From NCBI RefSeq assembly GCF_016464425.1, contig NZ_JADDKQ010000004.1, positions 62,001 to 126,000 on the forward strand: a stretch of DNA of 64,000 nt, given 5' to 3'. The position numbers and the translations under genes are program-made. Shown here in pieces: positions 33,960 through 42,089 of this stretch (position 1 is its first letter; every line of letters begins with the position of its first letter). The DNA comes from Actinotalea solisilvae (GTDB lineage: Bacteria > Actinomycetota > Actinomycetes > Actinomycetales > Cellulomonadaceae). Under the pieces are notes generated by a model. The model saw nothing but the letters and a program-made list of their open reading frames with translations, searched no databases and was not told where the DNA came from.

Positions 33960-34510
33960 CGACGACGCAGATCAGGCTCGCGGACGCGGAGGCGACGCGC
34001 GCGTTCGGCCAGGACCTCGCACGCGTGCTGCGTGCGGGCGACCTCGTGGTGCTCACGGGCCCGCTGGGCGCGGGCAAGACGACGCTCACGCAGGGGATCG
34101 GGGCCGGCCTCGGGGTGCGCGGGCAGGTCGCCTCGCCCACGTTCATCATCGCGCGCGTCCACCCGTCGCTGGTCGGCGGCCCGGCGCTCGTGCACGTCGA
34201 CGCGTACCGGCTCGGCTCGCTCGAGGAGCTCGACGCGCTCGACCTCGACGCCGGGCTGGACGAGTCCGTCACGGTCGTCGAGTGGGGCGAGGGTCTCGCC
34301 GAGGTGCTGTCGGAGGACCGCCTCGAGATCGTGCTCGAGCGTCCGCACGGTGCGGGCGCCGGAGACGGCGCGTCCGGCACGGCCGGCGCGGCCGGCACGG
34401 ATGCCGCGGACGCCGCGGACGCCGCGGACGGCGACCCGGAGGCGGGCGAGCGCACCATCACGCTGCGTGCGGTCGGCCCGCGCTGGGCCGGGGTCGCGCT
34501 CCCCGGCTGA
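33956..34510 (+). CDS. tsaE: tRNA t6A biosynthesis ATPase TsaE
   Basis: This is the ATPase of the TsaBDE complex that makes N6-threonylcarbamoyladenosine at tRNA position 37. It has 184 residues, with Walker A TGPLGAGKTTLTQGIG, the conserved SPTFIIARVHP, VHVDAYRLGS and VTVVEWGEGL. The GTG overlaps the alr stop. Near residue 140 there is an Ala/Gly/Asp-rich insertion made partly of a triplicated 9-bp unit. tsaB, rimI and tsaD follow. Confidence 0.93.
   Translation: MTTTQIRLADAEATRAFGQDLARVLRAGDLVVLTGPLGAGKTTLTQGIGAGLGVRGQVASPTFIIARVHPSLVGGPALVHVDAYRLGSLEELDALDLDAGLDESVTVVEWGEGLAEVLSEDRLEIVLERPHGAGAGDGASGTAGAAGTDAADAADAADGDPEAGERTITLRAVGPRWAGVALPG
34403..34429 (+). repeat. 9-bp unit repeated three times in tsaE
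   Basis: GCCGCGGAC is repeated three times without interruption and encodes an Ala-Ala-Asp run within a low-complexity insertion of TsaE. Confidence 0.85.
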
Positions 34511-34549
34511 CGGGTCACCGCGCGCCCCCGCGCCTGGGAGGATGGGCCC

Positions 34550-35260
34550 GTGCCCCTCCTCGCCCTGGACACCTCCGCCGACATCGCGGTCGCCGTCGTC
34601 GCCGACGACGGCCGGCCCCTCGCCGAGCACCGCGCGGCCGAGCAGCGCCGCCACGCCGAGCTGCTCGCCCCGCTCGTGGTGGCCGCGCTCGCGGACGCGG
34701 GCGTCGACCGCCGCGAGCTCACGGGTGTCGTCGCCGGGACCGGACCGGCGCCCTTCACCGGGCTGCGCGCGGGCCTCGTCACCGCGCGCTCGCTGGCGTT
34801 CGCGCTGGGCGTCCCGGCGCACGGCGTGTGCTCGCTGGACGCGCTCGCGGTCCAGGCCTACGCGGCCGGCGTCCCGGCCGACGCCGAGGTCGTCGTCGTG
34901 ACCGACGCGCGGCGCCGCGAGGTGTACACCGCGCGCTACCGCGCCGTGCCCGCGGCGGGCGCCGGGGCGTCGTCGCGCGAGCCCGACGACGTCGAGACCG
35001 TCGACGGCCCCGCCGTGCTCCACCCCGAGGACCTCGCGGGCACCCTCGGCGACGCCGTCGTCGTGGGGCCCGGCCTCGCCGTCCACGCCGACCGCCTCGG
35101 CGCGCCCGCCACCGCCGACGTCGCGGGCGTCGACGCCGCGGTGCTCGCGCGCCTCGCGCTCGCCCGCCTCGCGCGCGGCGAGACCCTGCCGACGGAGCCG
35201 CTCTACCTGCGCCGGCCCGACGTCGTGCCCGCGTCCGCGCGCAAGCGCGCGACCGGATGA
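34550..35260 (+). CDS. tsaB: tRNA t6A biosynthesis protein TsaB
   Basis: This is an ASKHA-fold partner of TsaD in the t6A synthase. It has 236 residues. LLALDTSADIAVAVVADDG starts the fold, and VAGTGPAPFTGLRAGLVTA is the conserved loop. It lacks the metal-binding HxxxH of TsaD, as expected. GAGGAT is located 6 nt before the GTG and may be a -10 box, since no clear ribosome-binding site is seen. Confidence 0.93.
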   Translation: MPLLALDTSADIAVAVVADDGRPLAEHRAAEQRRHAELLAPLVVAALADAGVDRRELTGVVAGTGPAPFTGLRAGLVTARSLAFALGVPAHGVCSLDALAVQAYAAGVPADAEVVVVTDARRREVYTARYRAVPAAGAGASSREPDDVETVDGPAVLHPEDLAGTLGDAVVVGPGLAVHADRLGAPATADVAGVDAAVLARLALARLARGETLPTEPLYLRRPDVVPASARKRATG

Positions 35261-35799
35261 CCGCGCGGGCCGCGGCCGCCGTCCGGCCGCTGACGACGGA
35301 CGACGTCCCGCGCCTCGTCGAGCTCGAGCGCGAGCTCTTCGGCGCCGGTGCGTGGAGCGCCCCGATGCTCGCCGAGGAGCTCGCGGGCCCCGCCCGCTGG
35401 TACGTCGGGGTCGACGACGCGCCCGCGGACGGGTCCGGGCCGACGACGCTCGTCGCGTACGCCGGGCTGTGGTTCGACGGCGACACCGCGACGGTCATGA
35501 CGCTCGGCGTGGCCCGCGCGGCCCAGCGCCGCGGTCTCGGCGCGCTCCTGCTCGACGCGCTCGTCGCCCGCGCGGGCCTCCTCGGCGCCGACGCGCTCCT
35601 GCTCGAGGTGCGCGTCGACAACGACCCGGCCATCGCGCTCTACCGCGGCGCGGGCTTCGAGGTCCTCGGCCGGCGGCGGCGCTACTACCAGCCGGAGGAC
35701 GTCGACGCCTTCACGATGGGCCTCACGCTCGGCCCGGCGGAGCCCGCCCCGCCGTCGGCGACGGCCCCCGCGGCCACCTACCCTGGTCCCCATGGCTGA
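35257..35799 (+). CDS. rimI: Ribosomal-protein-alanine N-acetyltransferase RimI
   Basis: This is a GNAT-fold acetyltransferase, in E. coli acting on S18. It has 180 residues. [22 protein letters not shown] is the acetyl-CoA loop. [30 protein letters not shown] is the classic C-terminal half and is quoted here only as landmarks. The start overlaps the tsaB stop and the end overlaps tsaD by 8 nt. The position between tsaB and tsaD is the usual actinobacterial arrangement. The last 25 residues are Pro/Ala-rich. Confidence 0.92.
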   Translation: MTARAAAAVRPLTTDDVPRLVELERELFGAGAWSAPMLAEELAGPARWYVGVDDAPADGSGPTTLVAYAGLWFDGDTATVMTLGVARAAQRRGLGALLLDALVARAGLLGADALLLEVRVDNDPAIALYRGAGFEVLGRRRRYYQPEDVDAFTMGLTLGPAEPAPPSATAPAATYPGPHG

Positions 35800-36847
35800 C
35801 GCGCTCGTCCTCGGCATCGAGACCTCGTGCGACGAGACGGGCGTCGCCCTGGTCCGCGTGGGCGACGAGGGCAGCGAGCTGCTCACCGACGTCGTCGCGA
35901 GCTCGATGGACGAGCACGCGCGGTTCGGCGGGATCATCCCGGAGATCGCCTCGCGGGCCCACCTCGAGGCGATGGTGCCGACGCTCGGCACCGCGCTCGA
36001 GCGCGCCGACGTCGACCTCGGCCAGGTCGACGCGATCGCCGTGACCGCCGGGCCCGGGCTCGTCGGCCCCCTCACCGTGGGCGCGGCCGCGGCCAAGGCG
36101 CTCGCGGTCGGTCTCGGCGTGCCGCTCTACGGCGTCAACCACGTCATCGGCCACGCGGCGGTCGACGAGCTCGTGCACGGGCGCTTCCCCGACCGCGTCA
36201 TGGCCCTCGTCGTGTCGGGCGGCCACTCCTCGCTGCTGCTGGTCGACGACGTCGCGACCGACGTCACCGAGCTCGGGCACACGCTCGACGACGCCGCGGG
36301 CGAGGCGTTCGACAAGGTCGGCCGGCTGCTCGGGCTGCCCTACCCGGGCGGCCCCCACATCGACCGCCTCGCGCGCGAGGGCGACCCGACGGCGATCCGC
36401 TTCCCGCGCGGGCTCACGGCGGCCAAGGACCAGGCGCGGCATGCCGACGACTTCTCGTTCTCGGGCCTCAAGACGGCCGTCGCCCGCTGGGTCGAGGCGC
36501 GCCAGGACGCGGGCGAGGAGATCCCCCTGAACGACGTCGCCGCCTCGTTCGCGGCCGCCGTCGCCGACGTCCTCACCGCCAAGACCATCGCCGCGTGCCA
36601 CCGGCACGGGGTCGACACGCTCGTCATCGGGGGCGGCTTCTCCGCGAACTCGCAGCTCCGCGAGCTGGCTGCCGAGCGCTGCGCCGAGGCCGGCATCACC
36701 CTGCGCATCCCGCCGATCCGCTACTGCACCGACAACGGCGCGATGATCGCCGCGCTCGGCGCCGCGGTGCTCCGGGCGGGTGTCGCGCCGTCGTCGCTCG
36801 ACCTGCCGGTCGACTCCTCGATGCCGCTCACCCAGGTCACCGTCTGA
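35792..36847 (+). CDS. tsaD: tRNA N6-adenosine threonylcarbamoyltransferase TsaD
   Basis: This is the catalytic subunit of t6A synthesis, 351 residues. [15 protein letters not shown] at the start, the metal-binding [12 protein letters not shown] (HxxxH), the conserved [15 protein letters not shown], and [15 protein letters not shown] near the end are diagnostic. The ATG lies within the rimI 3' end, so translation is coupled. The stop codon lies in a 13-bp tandem duplication. Confidence 0.96.
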   Translation: MADALVLGIETSCDETGVALVRVGDEGSELLTDVVASSMDEHARFGGIIPEIASRAHLEAMVPTLGTALERADVDLGQVDAIAVTAGPGLVGPLTVGAAAAKALAVGLGVPLYGVNHVIGHAAVDELVHGRFPDRVMALVVSGGHSSLLLVDDVATDVTELGHTLDDAAGEAFDKVGRLLGLPYPGGPHIDRLAREGDPTAIRFPRGLTAAKDQARHADDFSFSGLKTAVARWVEARQDAGEEIPLNDVAASFAAAVADVLTAKTIAACHRHGVDTLVIGGGFSANSQLRELAAERCAEAGITLRIPPIRYCTDNGAMIAALGAAVLRAGVAPSSLDLPVDSSMPLTQVTV

Positions 36848-36861
36848 CGTCACCGTCTGAC
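36836..36861 (+). repeat. 13-bp tandem duplication across the tsaD stop codon
   Basis: GTCACCGTCTGAC is present twice in a row (36836-36848 and 36849-36861). The second copy lies in the tsaD-VOC gap and keeps a second in-register TGA. Confidence 0.85.
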
Positions 36862-36885
36862 GTCGTCCTCTCCTACGCTGGCCGG

Positions 36886-37317
36886 ATGGCGACGACGGCG
36901 GCTGCGGTGCGGCAGGTCCAGGTGACGTTCGACTGCGCCGAGCCGGCGCGCGTGGCGCGGTTCTGGGCCGCGGTGCTCGGGTACGACCAGGTCCCGTACG
37001 GCGAGGACGACCTCGCGGCCGAGGTCGCCACCGGCCGGACGCCCGGCTGGGCGGCGTGCGTGGACCCGACGGGCGCGGGGCCGCGGCTCTACTTCCAGCG
37101 CGTCCCCGAGGGCAAGGTCGTGAAGAACCGCGTGCACCTCGACGTCCGCGTCGGCCCGGGGCTCGTGGGCGAGGAGCGCCTGGCCGTCCTGGCGGCGGAG
37201 TGCGCGCGTCTCGAGGCGCTCGGCGGCTCCCGCGTGCGGCTCATGCTCGCGGACGAGGAGAACGAGTCCTGCCTCGTCATGCAGGACGTCGAGGGCAACG
37301 AGTTCTGCCTCGACTGA
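36886..37317 (+). CDS. VOC-family (glyoxalase-like) protein
   Basis: This is a small vicinal-oxygen-chelate fold protein, 143 residues. VQVTFDCAEPARVARFWAAVLGY is the glyoxalase-like opening, LYFQRVPEGKVVKNRVHLDV is the domain centre, and VMQDVEGNEFCLD is the terminal motif with the Glu ligand. Many such proteins have no known substrate. TACGCT 6 nt before the ATG suggests leaderless transcription independent of tsaD. Confidence 0.86.
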   Translation: MATTAAAVRQVQVTFDCAEPARVARFWAAVLGYDQVPYGEDDLAAEVATGRTPGWAACVDPTGAGPRLYFQRVPEGKVVKNRVHLDVRVGPGLVGEERLAVLAAECARLEALGGSRVRLMLADEENESCLVMQDVEGNEFCLD

Positions 37318-37341
37318 CGTCCCCGCGGCCCCGGCCCGGCG

Positions 37342-37902
37342 TCAGGGCAGGACGCGCCACAGGCGCGAGCCGAGGACGAACGCGACGAGGCCCACCGCGA
37401 GCACGAGCAGCACGCCCGGGGCGCCGAGCGTCGACTCCACCGAGAACGCGTCGTCGGCGACGGTGAACGTCGTCTCGCCGCCCAGCGGGTACCGCGTGAG
37501 CGTCCCGCCGCCGAGGGCCTCGAGCGTGTCGAGGGTCCCGACGGCGTAGGCGCCCGCGAGGTAGAGCAGGAAGGCGGCGGCCAGGGTGGCGCTCACCGCG
37601 CCCGCCGTCCAGCGGGGCAGCGGCCGGCCGAGGTCCGCGCGGTAGCTCTCGGCGAGCACCATCGGGTGGCCGAGGTCGCGCACGGCCTGCGCCATGCCGA
37701 CGTCGGCCGCCGCGAGGGTGAGCGCTGCCCGCAGCTCGCGCCGGATGCGCTTCTCCTCGCGGCCCGGGTGGTCCTGCATGTGCCACGAGAGGCGCAGGAG
37801 GTACCACTCGCGCCGCAGGACGTCGACGGCCGTGGGCCGCACGGGGCGGTCCGGCGTCGTCGCGCGGCTCGTCGGGGTGGCGGGGGCGGTCGGGTCGCTC
37901 AT
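37342..37902 (-). CDS. Putative membrane protein encoded with a PadR regulator
   Basis: This is a 186-residue protein, function unknown. Residues 25-95 form a charged helical region (LRREWYLLRLSWHMQDHPGR) resembling the HAAS or DUF1700-like domains often paired with PadR regulators. Two hydrophobic segments follow (about 101-122 and 162-181). The start overlaps the padR-type stop by 4 nt, so the two genes are one operon. It may be a membrane sensor or stress-linked partner of the regulator. That is inference from context. Confidence 0.7.
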   Translation of the reverse strand: MSDPTAPATPTSRATTPDRPVRPTAVDVLRREWYLLRLSWHMQDHPGREEKRIRRELRAALTLAAADVGMAQAVRDLGHPMVLAESYRADLGRPLPRWTAGAVSATLAAAFLLYLAGAYAVGTLDTLEALGGGTLTRYPLGGETTFTVADDAFSVESTLGAPGVLLVLAVGLVAFVLGSRLWRVLP

Positions 37903-38273
37903 GGCTGCTCCTGCTCTCGGGAGACGGTCGTGGGGTCGGCGGTGGTGCGGTCGAGGACGGTCCGGACCGTCGCGGTGAGGTGCGACCAGCCGCGGACGGC
38001 GTCGGCGAGCTGGGCCGCCCCGGCCGGCGTCGGGCGGTAGTACTTGCGCGCGGGTCCGGACGAGGACGCCACGAGCTGCGAGGTCACGAGGCCCTCGCGC
38101 TCGAGACGCGTGAGCACGGGGTAGACGGTCCCCGTGGCGATGTCGGTGAGGCCGTCGGCCTGCAGGCGCGTGACGAGCTCGTACCCGTAGGACTCGCGCT
38201 CGGTGAGGAGCAGGAGCACGAGCATCGGCAGCACCCCCTTGAGGAGCTGCGGGTCACGCGCGACGTCGGTCAT
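37899..38273 (-). CDS. PadR-family transcriptional regulator
   Basis: This is a winged-helix regulator of 124 residues. LLLLTERESYGYELVTRL and GTVYPVLTRLEREGLVTS are the PadR recognition-helix and wing motifs. PARKYYRPTPAGAAQLAD is the usual C-terminal segment. It precedes and overlaps the membrane protein gene. Imperfect palindromes in the 5' region (TGGCA-A-TGCCA at 38297-38307 and AGGCTATACCT at 38280-38290) could be its own operators. Confidence 0.88.
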   Translation of the reverse strand: MTDVARDPQLLKGVLPMLVLLLLTERESYGYELVTRLQADGLTDIATGTVYPVLTRLEREGLVTSQLVASSSGPARKYYRPTPAGAAQLADAVRGWSHLTATVRTVLDRTTADPTTVSREQEQP

Positions 38274-38279
38274 GCGCTA

Positions 38280-38307
38280 AGGCTATACCTACTATCTGGC
38301 AATGCCA
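38280..38307. promoter_or_regulatory. Candidate operator/promoter of the PadR operon
   Basis: Two small inverted repeats, AGGCTATACCT and TGGCAATGCCA, stand just upstream of the PadR start, in an A/T-richer stretch than its surroundings. On the minus strand the first provides a TATAGC -10-like box. Confidence 0.35.
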
Positions 38308-38362
38308 ACTACCTGCCCGACACCAGCATGGGCCCCTGCCCGGCAGCGCCCGGCGGAGGGGG

Positions 38363-39499
38363 TCAGAGGGGCTTGCCCGCGCGCATCTCCTGGACCAGGG
38401 ACGCGACGACCGCGTCGAGCTCGCCGCCGTGGCGCCGCGCGACCGCGCGCTGGCGCTGGTAGCCCGCGCCCCGGCGCAGGATCGTCCGGACGCCGTCGAG
38501 CTCGGCGCTGCAGCCCAGGCGCTCGGCCACGGGCTCGAGGTCGACAAGCAGCTTCGAGACCGCGTCGGTGACGAGCTCCTCCTCGCCGGCCCGGTCGAGG
38601 ATGATGATCGCGTCCATGCCGTAGCGCGCCGAGCGCCACTTGTTCTCCTGCGCGAACCACGGCGGCAGCGACGGCAGCTCGCGCCCCTCGTCGAGCATCG
38701 TCGAGAAGTGCTCCACGAGGCAGTGCGTCACGGCCGTGAAGGCGAGGACCTCCTCGAGGTTCGAGGCGCCGTCGCAGATGCGCACCTCGAGCGTGCCGAA
38801 CCGCGGGGACGGGCGGATGTCCCAGCGGATCTCGTCGAACTGGTCGATGACGCCCGTGTGCATCATGTCGGCGGTGTACGCCTCGAGCTGCTCCCAGCGG
38901 TCGAACTGGAACGGCAGCCCGGCGGTGGGCAGCTGCTGGAACATCAACGCGCGGTTGGACGCGTAGCCCGTGTCCTTGCCGCCCCAGAACGGCGACGACG
39001 CCGACAGCGACTGCAGGTGCGGGAAGTACGTGAGCACCGCACGCAGGATCGGCAGGACCTTCTCGCGGTCCTCGATGCCGACGTGCACGTGGACGCCGTA
39101 GATGAGCATCTGCCGGCCCCACCACTGGGTGCGGTCGATGAGCGTGGCGTACCGCTCCTTGTCCGTGACCTTCTGCTGGGCCCAGCGCGCGAACGGGTGC
39201 GTGCCCGCGCACATGAGCTCGACCCGCAGCGGGTCGGTGACCGCGCGGATCTCGTCGATGCTCGCCTGGAGGTCGCGCCCCGCCTCGGCGACCGTGCGGC
39301 ACACGCGCGTCGCGATCTCGACCGTGTTGAGCAGCAGCTCCTGGCGGATCGTGGGGTGCTCGCCGCCACCCGGCGGCGCGACCGCGTCGAGCACCGTCTG
39401 GGCGACCTGCCGCAGGTCGCCCGAGTCGCTGTCGACGAGCGCGAGCTCCCACTCCACGCCGAGCGTCGAGCGCTCGGAGGTCGCGAACGGGATCCGCAT
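38363..39499 (-). CDS. Carboxylate-amine ligase, GCS2 (YbdK) family
   Basis: This is a glutamate-cysteine ligase-like enzyme of 378 residues. TLGVEWELALVDSDSGDLR is the substrate/metal motif, and MLIYGVHVHVGIED, FGTLEVRICDGASNLEEVLA and ENKWRSARYGMDA are typical of the YbdK/EgtA-like GCS2 group. The product could be gamma-glutamylcysteine or another gamma-glutamyl amide. Mycothiol-making actinobacteria use such enzymes for ergothioneine, but no egt genes are adjacent. The ATG overlaps the stop of the methyltransferase gene upstream. Confidence 0.85.
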   Translation of the reverse strand: MRIPFATSERSTLGVEWELALVDSDSGDLRQVAQTVLDAVAPPGGGEHPTIRQELLLNTVEIATRVCRTVAEAGRDLQASIDEIRAVTDPLRVELMCAGTHPFARWAQQKVTDKERYATLIDRTQWWGRQMLIYGVHVHVGIEDREKVLPILRAVLTYFPHLQSLSASSPFWGGKDTGYASNRALMFQQLPTAGLPFQFDRWEQLEAYTADMMHTGVIDQFDEIRWDIRPSPRFGTLEVRICDGASNLEEVLAFTAVTHCLVEHFSTMLDEGRELPSLPPWFAQENKWRSARYGMDAIIILDRAGEEELVTDAVSKLLVDLEPVAERLGCSAELDGVRTILRRGAGYQRQRAVARRHGGELDAVVASLVQEMRAGKPL

Positions 39500-40743
39500 C
39501 AGACGGGCTCCACCAGGAGCACCTGCTGCGTCCCGCCGACGCGCGTCAGCACCACGGTCGCCTCCGCGTCGCCGCGCAGGTCGAGCTGCTTGCGCAGCTG
39601 CTCGGGCACGACGGCGGTCCCGCGCTTCTTGATCGTCACGCGGCCGACACCGCGCTCGCGCAGCGCGGTGCGCAGGCGCTTGAGGCCGAAGGGCATGACG
39701 TCGAGCACGCGGTAGGCGGTGCTCAGGGCCCGCACGTCGACGTCGTCGGCGGACGAGGTGCCGGTGGGGCGCTCGGCGCCCGGCGCGAGGTGGTCGGAGG
39801 TCACGTAGGCAATGGTGGGGTCGAGCAACCGGCCGTGCACGCGCTCGGCCACGAGCGACACGAGGCCCGCGCGGATCACCGCGCCGTCCGGCTCGTAGAG
39901 GTAGGCACCGGGCGGCCCGGCGTCGGCGGTGGGCACGCCGTCGTCGGGCGTGCGCAGCGTCGCCGCCGTCTCGCCGCGCAGCACGAGCGCCGTGCGCCCC
40001 GGCCCGTCGGTCGCCAGCGGGCCGAACCACAGCCCCGCCTCGACGACGTCGCCGTCGACGGAGACCCACTGGGCCTCGGCGTCGTCCGGCACGGCGGTGT
40101 GGGGGATGGCGGGCCCGACCTTGACGCCCAGGGCCGGGTTGCGGCGCCGCACCTCGAGGACGTCGTCGAGCGGCGGGGTGTAGGCGGCCGGGTCGTGGCG
40201 CCGTCGCCCGGCGGCGGTGCGGCGGGCGGGGTCCGCGAAGACGCCGTCGATCCCCTCCGTGCCGTCGCGGGCGACGTCGAGCGTCAGGCCGTCGACGTGC
40301 CGGACGACGGTCTCGGGGAAGTGGCGGAGGTTGACGGTCGCGACGGCTGCGGTGAGCTCGTCGACCTCGGCCGCGACCACCGAGAGCCCGAGGGCCGCGA
40401 GGGCCATGGCGTCGCCGCCGATGCCGCACGTGAGGTCCGCGACGCGCGTGCAGCCGGCCGCGGTGTACCGGTGCGCGTGCCGCGCGCCGACCGTGAGGCG
40501 GGTCGCCTGCTCCAGGCCCGCGGGTGTGAAGAGCATGCCGTCCGCGAAGTCGCCGAACTTCTCGCGGCCCTTCGCCCGCAGGCGCGACTGGGTGAGCGCC
40601 GCCGCGACGAGGTCCGGCTCGACGCCCTCCTTGCGCAGGCGGTCCGAGAGGACCATCGCGAGGCGCTCGTCGTAGGGCGGCAGCGCGCCGAGGAGCGCCC
40701 ACCCGTCAGGGCTGAGCAGCAGGGAGAGCGCGCGTTCGTCCAC
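39499..40743 (-). CDS. Class I SAM-dependent methyltransferase with THUMP-like domain
   Basis: This protein has 414 residues. A helical N-terminal region (1-90) precedes a Rossmann methyltransferase core with VADLTCGIGGDAMALAALG (SAM loop) and VFADPARRTAAGRRRH (catalytic DPAR-like motif). The C-terminal part (about 335-414) reads VMPFGLKRLRTALRERGVGR and GTAVVPEQLRKQL, like the THUMP-like domain. A nucleic-acid substrate is likely by family but untested. The GTG at 40743 has AAGGAT 7 nt upstream. Confidence 0.82.
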   Translation of the reverse strand: MDERALSLLLSPDGWALLGALPPYDERLAMVLSDRLRKEGVEPDLVAAALTQSRLRAKGREKFGDFADGMLFTPAGLEQATRLTVGARHAHRYTAAGCTRVADLTCGIGGDAMALAALGLSVVAAEVDELTAAVATVNLRHFPETVVRHVDGLTLDVARDGTEGIDGVFADPARRTAAGRRRHDPAAYTPPLDDVLEVRRRNPALGVKVGPAIPHTAVPDDAEAQWVSVDGDVVEAGLWFGPLATDGPGRTALVLRGETAATLRTPDDGVPTADAGPPGAYLYEPDGAVIRAGLVSLVAERVHGRLLDPTIAYVTSDHLAPGAERPTGTSSADDVDVRALSTAYRVLDVMPFGLKRLRTALRERGVGRVTIKKRGTAVVPEQLRKQLDLRGDAEATVVLTRVGGTQQVLLVEPV

Positions 40744-40829
40744 GACGGCGATCCTTCCACGGAGGCCGGTCGGCGGTCGGCGGGCGCGGCCCCCGACGCG
40801 CGTGCCGGGTGCGCCGGGGCGCCGGGCCG

Positions 40830-40856
40830 TTGGCACTCGTGTTGACCGAGTGCTAA
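40830..40856 (+). promoter_or_regulatory. CIRCE element (HrcA operator) upstream of groES
   Basis: TTGGCACTC, nine bases, GAGTGCTAA matches the CIRCE consensus with one mismatch in the left arm. It overlaps the -35 box (TTGACC, 40842-40847). The groES gene is therefore under HrcA heat-shock repression. Confidence 0.9.
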
Positions 40857-40871
40857 CGACACGCATAGATT
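40842..40871 (+). promoter_or_regulatory. groES promoter
   Basis: -35 TTGACC (40842-40847), 18-nt spacer, -10 TAGATT (40866-40871). The right half of CIRCE fills the spacer. The start site would be about 40878, giving a leader of about 135 nt. Confidence 0.75.
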
Positions 40872-40877
40872 TCACGG

Positions 40878-40902
40878 TGGCACTCCTCCTCGGAGGGTGC
40901 CA
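40878..40902 (+). promoter_or_regulatory. Second, degenerate CIRCE-like repeat at the groES start site
   Basis: TGGCACTC, nine bases, GGGTGCCA: the arm sequence and the exact 9-nt spacing match CIRCE, with one pairing mismatch. It begins at the predicted transcription start, 39 nt after the end of the left arm of the first element. Confidence 0.55.
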
Positions 40903-41011
40903 GCCGCACCGGGACCCGAGGGGTTGGCCGGCACCCGCGACGACGGGCAGCCCGCAGGTCCCGCGGCCATGAACACGATCCGTTCCCACGAATGCGAAGG
41001 GGAGGTCCGCT

Positions 41012-41308
41012 GTGTCGGTCTCCATCAAGCCGCTCGAGGACCGCGTCGTCGTCCGCACGCTCGAGGCGGAGCAGACGACGGCCTCCGGTCTGGTCATCCC
41101 GGACACCGCGAAGGAAAAGCCCCAGGAGGGCGAGGTCCTCGCGGTGGGCCCGGGCCGGGTCGACGACAACGGCCAGCGCGTCCCGCTGGACGTCGCTGTC
41201 GGCGACACGGTCATCTACAGCAAGTACGGCGGCACCGAGGTCAAGTACTCCGGCGAGGAGTACCTCATCCTCTCGGCGCGCGACATCCTCGCGGTCGTCG
41301 TCAAGTGA
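41012..41308 (+). CDS. groES: Co-chaperonin GroES
   Basis: This is the heptameric lid of the GroEL chaperonin. It has 98 residues starting [20 protein letters not shown]; the mobile loop [18 protein letters not shown] and the roof segment [16 protein letters not shown] are intact. The GTG at 41012 has a GGGGAGG site. No groEL follows; the next gene is ppa on the other strand, so groES is monocistronic and groEL must be elsewhere. Confidence 0.96.
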   Translation: MSVSIKPLEDRVVVRTLEAEQTTASGLVIPDTAKEKPQEGEVLAVGPGRVDDNGQRVPLDVAVGDTVIYSKYGGTEVKYSGEEYLILSARDILAVVVK

Positions 41309-41321
41309 GCTGAGCCCGCCG

Positions 41322-41459
41322 GGGGCCGCCGGCCGCGGGCGGCCGCGCCCCGCGGGGCGGCGGCCCCAGCACCGCGCACCCCCCCCGCCCCCGCCGGGGG
41401 CCCCCCGCCCCGCGGTCCGGGCGCCCTCGTCGTCGGCGGGCGCTCGGGGCGCCCCGTCG
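41322..41459. terminator. GC-only palindrome-rich gap between groES and ppa
   Basis: The 153-bp convergent gap is almost pure G and C, with the perfect palindrome GCCCCGCGGGGC (41347-41358), a run of eight C followed by GCCCCCGCC, and several GGCGCC words. It probably serves as a bidirectional terminator. No gene is seen. Confidence 0.35.
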
Positions 41460-41461
41460 GG

Positions 41462-41971
41462 TCAGTGCTTGCCGTGCTTCTCGTAGTAGCCCGTGTCGAT
41501 CGCGCGCTGGATCGAGTTCTGGATCTCCGCCTCGGCCGCGGCCTTGTCGACCCAGTGCGCGCCCTCGACGGACTTGCCGGGCTCGAGGTCCTTGTAGACC
41601 TCGAAGAAGTGCTGGATCTCGAGGCGGTGGAACTCGCTCACGTCGTCGATGTCCTGGCGCCACGACGCACGCTGGTCACCCATCGGCACGCACAGCACCT
41701 TGTCGTCGCCGCCCGCCTCGTCGCGCATGCGGAACATGCCCAGCGCGCGGCACCGGATGAGGCAGCCGGGGAAGGTCGGCTCCTCGAGCAGGACCAGGGC
41801 GTCCAGGGGGTCGCCGTCCTCGCCGAGCGTGCCCTCGATGAACCCGTAGTCGTCGGGGTAGCGCGTCGAGGTGAAGAGCATCCGGTCGAGCCGGATGCGA
41901 CCCGTCTCGTGGTCGACCTCGTACTTGTTGCGCTGCCCCTTCGGGATCTCGATGGTGACGTCGAACTCCAC
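41462..41971 (-). CDS. ppa: Inorganic pyrophosphatase, family I
   Basis: It hydrolyses pyrophosphate to drive biosynthesis. It has 169 residues from a GTG at 41971. The start [40 protein letters not shown] (with the DxDPxD metal signature) and [16 protein letters not shown] are typical. A GAGGGAG ribosome-binding site precedes the GTG; an upstream ATG at 42091 would add 40 residues unlike the family. It is divergent from dacB. Confidence 0.95.
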   Translation of the reverse strand: MEFDVTIEIPKGQRNKYEVDHETGRIRLDRMLFTSTRYPDDYGFIEGTLGEDGDPLDALVLLEEPTFPGCLIRCRALGMFRMRDEAGGDDKVLCVPMGDQRASWRQDIDDVSEFHRLEIQHFFEVYKDLEPGKSVEGAHWVDKAAAEAEIQNSIQRAIDTGYYEKHGKH

Positions 41972-42089
41972 GGGCGCTCCCTCGGGTGTGGCCGCCCGGA
42001 CCGGCGGCGTGCTGTGACTAGTGTGGCCCACCGGCAGCGCGAGCGCTGCAGCCGCGGCGCGCACGGCACCCGCGGGACCAGGAGGTGGC

